From the NCBI GenBank assembly GCA_958404085.1, contig CATXZX010000020.1:1-10871 (forward strand): DNA of 10,871 nt, written 5' to 3'. The notes below the pieces were generated by a model that had not been told where the DNA came from, searched no databases, and saw only the letters and a program-made list of their open reading frames with translations. This document shows, one piece after another, positions 6,304 to 10,871 of the stretch. The position numbers were made by a program, and so were the translations under genes. The DNA comes from an uncultured Prevotellaceae bacterium (GTDB lineage Bacteria > Bacteroidota > Bacteroidia > Bacteroidales > Bacteroidaceae). How positions within the stretch are numbered: position 1 is the first letter of the stretch; each line of letters starts with the position of its first letter.

Positions 6304-7950
6304 ATGAAAAAGAAAACTACATATTTCGGGCTTGCATTCATTTCGTGCATGGCGCTCGTGTCGTCCTGCTCGGACGACGACGAGATCAAGGACGACACCG
6401 CGGGTACGAAGACCCAGCCGGAGTGGTTTTACGCCGGCGGCGAACTCGGTACGACCCTGCTGAGCACGAGCAACGCCTTCGAACAGCCGGCTCCGGCCGT
6501 TGACCGACAGGGTTTCTACCAGTCGTTCAAAAATGGCGAGGCGCTGTTCGAAAAACCCTTCATGGCAAACCAGAACGGCGTGCGCTCGGGGCTCGGCCCG
6601 GTGTACATCCGTACCTCGTGCCTGCATTGCCATCCCAATTACGGGCACGGCACGCGGATTCCGGAGGGCAGTTTCAACACCAACGAGATAGGCAACGGCT
6701 GCCTGCTGGTGGTGTACGACCCCGCCACCGAGGGCTACGTGCCGTGGCTGGCCGGCATGCCCCAAAGCCACGCCGTGGCTCCGTTCAAAGCCCCGCTGGA
6801 TGAATCCAAAATCCGGGTCCGGTGGATCGACGCGACCGACGAATGGAACAACCGCTTCGACGACGGCGAGCAATACTCCCTTCAATATCCTGAAGTCACG
6901 ATGCCCCGCGAGGCTATCTATGTCGTAAACCAGGGTTACCAGCTCCCCGGCGATTATGCCGTGAAGTTGGAATCGACGATCGGCATTTACGGAACCGGCC
7001 TGATCGATGCCATTCCCGAAGAGGACATCCTGGCGCAATACCGGAAGGAGCATGCGGACAGCCTCCTGCCCAACGGGTTGAATCCTGCCTTCTTCAGCGG
7101 AGGAAACTGGGCTTCGATGTATGCCAATACGGTACAGGGAGACGGTACGAAGTACGTGCGCCGCTTTACTTACGCCCTCTCGCGCGGCCCGTTGCAGGAT
7201 GCGGCTGGTGCCAACGCCATCTGGAACATCACTAACGTGACGCGTTCCGACCGCAGGTACCATTACCTGGACGCTGCCGGCACGTATGTGAAGTATTCTG
7301 CCAAAGACCCGGAGGTACAGGCCGGTTTCGACAGTTACGTGGCCCGCATCGACCCCGACCGCAAGCATCCCGCTTATTGGAACGGTAGCCTGGAGGAGCG
7401 CATCACAGCCTACCTGACCGACAAGAACCTGGACATCGAGATGAGCGACGACGAGTATACGGACCTCATGGTCTGGCACCGCGGTCTGGCCGTCCCTGCC
7501 GTCCGCGACATCGACGACCCTGCCGTGTCGAAGGGCAAGGAACTGTTCGGCGAGATAGGCTGCGACTACTGCCACCGTCCGAGCTGGACGACCGGACCCG
7601 ACGAAATCGTCGACCCCAACAGGTTCTTCAAGGGCAACGAACTGCCCCGCTTCCCGAACCAGAAGATATGGCCCTATACCGACATGGTGCAGCACAAACT
7701 GCTCATGGCGAACGACATCCGCGGCGGGTGGTGCCGCACGACGCCCCTCTGGGGACGCGGGCTCCACAGCAAGGTCACGGGTAGCCCGACGGCCGACCGC
7801 CTGCACGACTGTCGCGCACGTACCACGCTCGAGGCCATCATGTGGCACGGCTATTCGCCCAAGAGCGACGCACGTTACAGCGTGGAGCGGTTCCGGAAAC
7901 TGCCTAAAGCCGACCGCGACGCCATCATACGCTTTGTAGATGCCATATAA
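6304..7950 (+). CDS. Di-heme oxidoreductase (DHOR, DUF1111/COG3488) lipoprotein
   Basis: This 548-residue c-type cytochrome belongs to the di-heme oxidoreductase family, once called predicted thiol oxidoreductase and distantly like cytochrome c peroxidases. It starts nine bases after the imelysin stop. The lipobox VSSC gives lipidated C22, followed by SDDDEIKDD, very close to the acidic surface-export signal of Bacteroidetes lipoproteins. Heme sites are C106-L-H-C109-H110 and C420-D-Y-C423-H424. Family-typical C-terminal segments are TTPLWGRG (479-486), HDCRA (501-505) and AIMWHG (511-516). Many relatives read HDGRA, so C503 is notable; C477 (GGWCRTTP) and C133 are further non-heme cysteines. 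Heme attachment would need the CcsBA protein encoded next. It probably transfers electrons at or outside the outer membrane, perhaps changing the redox state of iron handled by the imelysin; the substrate is unproven. Confidence 0.95.
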   Translation: MKKKTTYFGLAFISCMALVSSCSDDDEIKDDTAGTKTQPEWFYAGGELGTTLLSTSNAFEQPAPAVDRQGFYQSFKNGEALFEKPFMANQNGVRSGLGPVYIRTSCLHCHPNYGHGTRIPEGSFNTNEIGNGCLLVVYDPATEGYVPWLAGMPQSHAVAPFKAPLDESKIRVRWIDATDEWNNRFDDGEQYSLQYPEVTMPREAIYVVNQGYQLPGDYAVKLESTIGIYGTGLIDAIPEEDILAQYRKEHADSLLPNGLNPAFFSGGNWASMYANTVQGDGTKYVRRFTYALSRGPLQDAAGANAIWNITNVTRSDRRYHYLDAAGTYVKYSAKDPEVQAGFDSYVARIDPDRKHPAYWNGSLEERITAYLTDKNLDIEMSDDEYTDLMVWHRGLAVPAVRDIDDPAVSKGKELFGEIGCDYCHRPSWTTGPDEIVDPNRFFKGNELPRFPNQKIWPYTDMVQHKLLMANDIRGGWCRTTPLWGRGLHSKVTGSPTADRLHDCRARTTLEAIMWHGYSPKSDARYSVERFRKLPKADRDAIIRFVDAI

Positions 7951-7951
7951 G

Positions 7952-9829
7952 ATGTTGCGACAACCGTTTACATTCCTGATACATATTGCCTTGGCCGTTA
8001 TTCTTGCCGGGGCAATTGTCACTCATTACGTCGGCATCCAGGGCGAGTTGGCCCTGTCCGAGGGCGGCAAGGCCGTGAGTACTTTCGTAAAGACGTCGGG
8101 GCCGGGGAATGGGGTGTTCCCGTTTGCGGTGATGCTCGAATCCGCCGATATCGACTTCTATCCCGGCACGACCACCCCGATGGACTTCCGCAGCCGCCTC
8201 CGCATCGACGGCAAGCCCGTGACGGTGGCTATGAACAAAGTGGCCGAAGTCGACGGCTGGCGCTTCTATCAGTCCGGCATCAGTCCCGGCGCCACCCGCC
8301 TGTCCGTCAGCTACGACCCGTGGGGAACGGGCATCACCTACACGGGCTATGCGTTGCTTTTTATCGGCATGATGGGGTACTTCTTCCAGCGGAATACGTC
8401 CTGGCGGGCCTTGCTCAGGGCGGGCCGCTCGGCCGCTGCGGCGGTCCTGCTCTTCGTCGCCGTGGGCGCAAGGGCTCAGGGTCGTCCTCCGTTGCCCGCC
8501 ATGCAGCGGCCTTTGGCGGCCAATATGGGCAAGGTATATGTCTATTGGAACGAGCGCGTCTGTCCGCTCCAGACCATGGCCAGGGACGTTACGCTGAAAC
8601 TGTACGGTTCCGAATCATACTGCGGCCTGACTTCCGAACAAGTCCTGTCGGGCTGGCTGTTCTATTTCGACGCGTGGGAGCGCGACTACCGCACAACCCA
8701 TGCTGACCCGCCCCGCGGCATGAAGCAGCAGAAGCTCAGCGACGAGCGCCAGGCACTGATTCGCTGGATGGGTACGGGCGAGGCATTCAAGATTTACCCC
8801 TACCGCACCGCCGAGGGACACACCGAATGGCTCTCGCTCACGGGCAAACGTCCGTCCCGTATGAGCCTCGAACAATGGCAGTTCATGCAGACCGTCATGC
8901 CCGGCATCAAAGCGCTTTTGCTTGCGGGCTACAACGTCAAGGCCAACGAGGCCCTGAAAGAGCTTGTGGCCGGCCAAATCCGCTATGCCGGCAGCGCAAA
9001 CCTGCCTTCGGCGGCCCGCATGCAGGCAGAACGGGTCTACAACCGGTATGCAAGCCTCTTGCCGCCGGCCGTCCTGTCGCTTCTGCTCGGTGTCTTTTGC
9101 CTGTATGCGGCTATAAGGGAACTGCGGCTGAAAAGGTGGGTGTGGACGGGCGTGCGTGCCGTGTCGGCCGCGCTCCTGGTCTACCTGCTCGTCCTGCTGG
9201 CCCTGCTGTGCTGGATAGGGGGACATGCGCCGCTGTCCAACGGCCCGGAGATGATGCTGTTCATGGGTTTTCTGGCCCTGTCCGGCTCGTTGGTAGGCCG
9301 CAGCCGGATGCTCGGAGGTGCATTCCTGACCGTAGCGGCCATGACGTTGTTCGTAGCCGTCATGGGCGGGCGCACGCCCCGTATCGGCATGCTTATGCCC
9401 GTTTTGTCGAGCCCCCTGCTGTCCGTACACGTGATGCTGGTCATGATGTCTTACGTCCTGTTCCTGATAATGGCCATCCTTGCCGCCGTAGGCCTGTCGT
9501 CGCGGAATCCGTCGGTGGCCGGTTCCCTGTACCGGATGAACCGTATTGTCCTTGTTCCGGCCGTGTGTCTGTTGGCTGCGGGCATCTTTGTGGGTGCAAT
9601 CTGGGCCAACCAGTCGTGGGGACGGTATTGGGGATGGGACCCCAAGGAAACCTGTTCGCTGGTCATGCTCCTGGTCTATTCCGTCCCGCTGCATGCGGGG
9701 ATCCGGCGGTTGAAGGCATTCCGCCGACCCGCCGTACTGCACTGGTACCTGCTTGCGGCCGTGCTGCTTGTGGTCTTTACCTATTTCGGCGCTAACTATT
9801 TTCTTCCGGGACTCCACTCGTATGCGTGA
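7952..9829 (+). CDS. ccsBA: Fused CcsB-CcsA (ResB/ResC) cytochrome c synthase, System II
   Basis: This inner-membrane protein of about 625 residues exports heme and joins it to CxxCH motifs of c-type cytochromes; the likely client is the di-heme protein just upstream. Start is taken at 7952, one base after the previous stop; an in-frame ATG at 7940 (four residues longer, overlapping) is an alternative. The N-terminal ResB-like part has a membrane helix (7-27, with H11 and H25), a beta-rich part ending in GWRFYQSG and SYDPWGT, and a helix at 127-146. A third helix (159-174) ends ARAQ like a signal peptide. An external domain (176-358) has C204 and C224. About eight helices follow as the CcsA part, with the heme-handling tryptophan motif W551 to E566 (ending WGWDPKE) and histidines H493, H581 and H622 where CcsA ligands are expected. 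It is shorter than many Bacteroidetes relatives, by recollection only. It ends the cluster before a strong terminator. Confidence 0.93.
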   Translation: MLRQPFTFLIHIALAVILAGAIVTHYVGIQGELALSEGGKAVSTFVKTSGPGNGVFPFAVMLESADIDFYPGTTTPMDFRSRLRIDGKPVTVAMNKVAEVDGWRFYQSGISPGATRLSVSYDPWGTGITYTGYALLFIGMMGYFFQRNTSWRALLRAGRSAAAAVLLFVAVGARAQGRPPLPAMQRPLAANMGKVYVYWNERVCPLQTMARDVTLKLYGSESYCGLTSEQVLSGWLFYFDAWERDYRTTHADPPRGMKQQKLSDERQALIRWMGTGEAFKIYPYRTAEGHTEWLSLTGKRPSRMSLEQWQFMQTVMPGIKALLLAGYNVKANEALKELVAGQIRYAGSANLPSAARMQAERVYNRYASLLPPAVLSLLLGVFCLYAAIRELRLKRWVWTGVRAVSAALLVYLLVLLALLCWIGGHAPLSNGPEMMLFMGFLALSGSLVGRSRMLGGAFLTVAAMTLFVAVMGGRTPRIGMLMPVLSSPLLSVHVMLVMMSYVLFLIMAILAAVGLSSRNPSVAGSLYRMNRIVLVPAVCLLAAGIFVGAIWANQSWGRYWGWDPKETCSLVMLLVYSVPLHAGIRRLKAFRRPAVLHWYLLAAVLLVVFTYFGANYFLPGLHSYA

Positions 9830-9866
9830 GCCGGATGTCTTTTGCTGAAACCCATGGATTGTAGTA

Positions 9867-9912
9867 GAACAGGGTCCGGACGCAGTTTGTATGCCGTCCG
9901 GGTCTTGTTTTT
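9867..9912 (+). terminator. Rho-independent terminator of the porin-imelysin-DHOR-ccs cluster
   Basis: Bases 9867-9882 pair with 9895-9910 in a 16-pair stem that includes four G-U pairs and a CCGGACG/CGTCCGG core, closing a 12-base loop. The 3' side runs into GTTTTTC. It lies 38 bases after the ccsBA stop, as expected for the end of a transcript. Confidence 0.85.
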
Positions 9913-9917
9913 CGAAT

Positions 9918-9956
9918 CGGGTGGCCCGGATTTCAAAAAAGCAGGCCACCTGTTTT
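9918..9956. terminator. Second hairpin behind the terminator, possible back-up terminator
   Basis: GGTGGCC (9920-9926) pairs with GGCCACC (9944-9950), extended by two outer pairs, around a 17-base loop; TGTTTTC follows. The stem is GC-rich but the loop is long and the T tract short. It may catch read-through, or slow minus-strand transcription coming from the right, because six A residues in the loop are a T tract on that strand. Confidence 0.45.
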
Positions 9957-10160
9957 CTGTACGCGATATGTCGGTATACATGTCTTTTCGTCGGAAGGGT
10001 GGGCGTGGTTGTCCGTTGCTGTTTTCGGCCCTTATACGGAAAACGGAGTGCGTATTTCAGTCTCTATGTTCTATCTTGCTGAATATTGGTAAGGCTGACT
10101 GGCGCCGTAACACCCTATTTTTATCGCTCGACTCTTCAATTCTTATACCTGAATAACGGG
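9957..10160. other. Intergenic stretch without a recognisable gene
   Basis: No frame here gives a convincing protein. A weak inverted repeat GTTTTC/GAAAAC spans 10021-10044, and AATAAC-GG-GTTATT (10152-10165) overlaps the stop of the minus-strand nuclease. Neither is followed by a T tract on the minus strand, so no clear terminator for that gene is visible. The change from GC-rich to AT-rich DNA happens in or just after this stretch. Confidence 0.6.
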
Positions 10161-10871
10161 TTATTTACTTTTGATATGATCAAGTAATCGGTTTAATTGT
10201 GCTTGAAGTTCGTCTCGATTAGGAAGATACAGTTGATAACGTGCAGCGAAAAGTTGGTTATCTATACCCTGAAGGGCATACTCCATTAACAGTTCGTCTT
10301 TTTTAGCTCCTAAAACAATACCAATCGGAGGATTATCGTCTGGCTGACAAATTTCGTTTTTAAAATAATTTAGATAAAGATTCATCTGACCTATATCACC
10401 ATGTTTTATTTCTGCGCGCTTCAAGTCAATAAGAACATAGCATTTTAGAATTGCATGATAGAAAACCAAATCCACCTTGAAACGTCTGGCACCAATCGGT
10501 ATGATGTATTGACGGCCAATAAAGGCAAAACCTCTACCTAATTCCAATAAGAATTTCTCCATATTGGTTTTCAAAGCCTTCTCAAGTTCTGTTTCTTTGT
10601 AATGCTTCTGCTGAGGTATACCTGTAAACTCAAGTACATATGGGTCATGAATAATGTCTGTTGGCGTTAGTATCTGATGCCCCTGATTAGCAAGTGCAAG
10701 GACTCCTTCTCTGTCTGTACTGAGAGCAAGTCGCTGGAATAATGACGAGTTGATTTGGCGTTTTAGTTCCCTGACCTTCCAGCCTTCTTTGATACATTCC
10801 TTCATGTAAAATTGCATTTCCATCGGGTCGTCACACTTCAGTAATTCAAAGTAATGACTCCACGTCAATTG
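10161..10871 (-). CDS. PD-(D/E)XK nuclease of the YhcG/DUF1016 family, N-terminus beyond the window
   Basis: Only the C-terminal ~236 codons are visible; the frame stays open through the right edge (QLTWSHY...), and the TTG at 10866-10868 is an internal leucine codon, not a believable start. YhcG proteins are usually about 350 residues, so roughly a third is missing. The visible part starts within the DUF1016 N-terminal helical domain (TWSHYFELL, GWKVRELKRQIN) and continues into the nuclease core. Counting from the TTG as residue 1, the core has D133 (FKVDLVFY), D148-x-K150 (IDLK), and Q161 with Y165 (GQMNLYLNY). The family is cytoplasmic, binds or cuts nucleic acid by inference from its fold, and often lies near restriction-modification and other defence genes. 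Base composition is much more AT-rich than the rest of the window, which points to horizontal transfer. Confidence 0.92.
   Translation of the reverse strand, partial: QLTWSHYFELLKCDDPMEMQFYMKECIKEGWKVRELKRQINSSLFQRLALSTDREGVLALANQGHQILTPTDIIHDPYVLEFTGIPQQKHYKETELEKALKTNMEKFLLELGRGFAFIGRQYIIPIGARRFKVDLVFYHAILKCYVLIDLKRAEIKHGDIGQMNLYLNYFKNEICQPDDNPPIGIVLGAKKDELLMEYALQGIDNQLFAARYQLYLPNRDELQAQLNRLLDHIKSK

Noticed and set aside
6271..8022. Open minus-strand frame of 583 codons opposite the DHOR gene
   Set aside because: No family features, and the plus strand has two CxxCH motifs and a lipoprotein signal. The similar antisense frames at 3774-5123 and 8615-9949 were rejected for the same reason.
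9842..10156. Plus-strand frame of 104 codons after ccsBA
   Set aside because: It runs through both terminator hairpins, has no promoter or family features, and its composition is that of random sequence.
10166..10173. TACTTTTG, an exact match to the -7 promoter consensus on the plus strand
   Set aside because: It lies inside the C-terminal codons of the minus-strand nuclease, has no supported -33 box, and would only drive antisense transcription.

Overview
The window looks like chromosomal DNA from a member of the Bacteroidota, most likely a high-GC Bacteroidales such as a Rikenellaceae/Alistipes-type gut bacterium. This assignment is an inference from three things. The promoter matches are of the Bacteroidetes type (TAnnTTTG) and no start has a clear Shine-Dalgarno sequence. 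Two lipoproteins carry acidic residues just after the lipid cysteine, which is the Bacteroidetes surface-export signal. The fused CcsB/CcsA protein is of the kind seen in this phylum. Most of the window is GC-rich (one line counted by hand gave about 65%), but the last ~700 bases are clearly AT-richer (about 37-42% on two sampled lines).

Layout. Positions 54-3419 (minus strand) hold one 1121-residue protein: a Cas4/Dna2-type PD-(D/E)XK nuclease domain fused to a UPF1/Dna2-like SF1 helicase. A 339-base divergent intergenic region follows (3420-3758). It contains a promoter candidate for each direction and a perfect 19-base palindrome. From 3759 to 9829 a plus-strand gene cluster reads: outer-membrane beta-barrel (porin-like), imelysin-family lipoprotein, di-heme oxidoreductase (DHOR/DUF1111) lipoprotein, and a fused CcsB-CcsA cytochrome c synthase. 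Spacings are 37, 9 and 1 bases, and the cluster ends in a strong hairpin terminator (9867-9912) with a second hairpin behind it. After ~200 bases with no credible gene, the AT-rich 3' part of a YhcG/DUF1016-family PD-(D/E)XK nuclease runs on the minus strand and off the right edge.

How the genes may work together. Imelysin (IrpA/EfeO-like) and DUF1111 proteins are known genomic partners linked to iron uptake. Here they come with their own porin and their own heme-attachment machine. CcsBA would mature the two c-type hemes of the DHOR protein at the inner membrane. Both lipoproteins carry acidic signals predicting export to the outer face of the outer membrane, so the model is a cell-surface di-heme redox protein next to a surface imelysin and a beta-barrel channel, perhaps for redox-assisted metal capture. 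The least ordinary details are a four-cysteine cluster (C-x2-C-x-C-x3-C) in the imelysin, two extra cysteines at the C-terminal end of the DHOR protein, and a very glutamate-rich segment in the barrel. The function of the complete module is inference; the families are recognised with good confidence.
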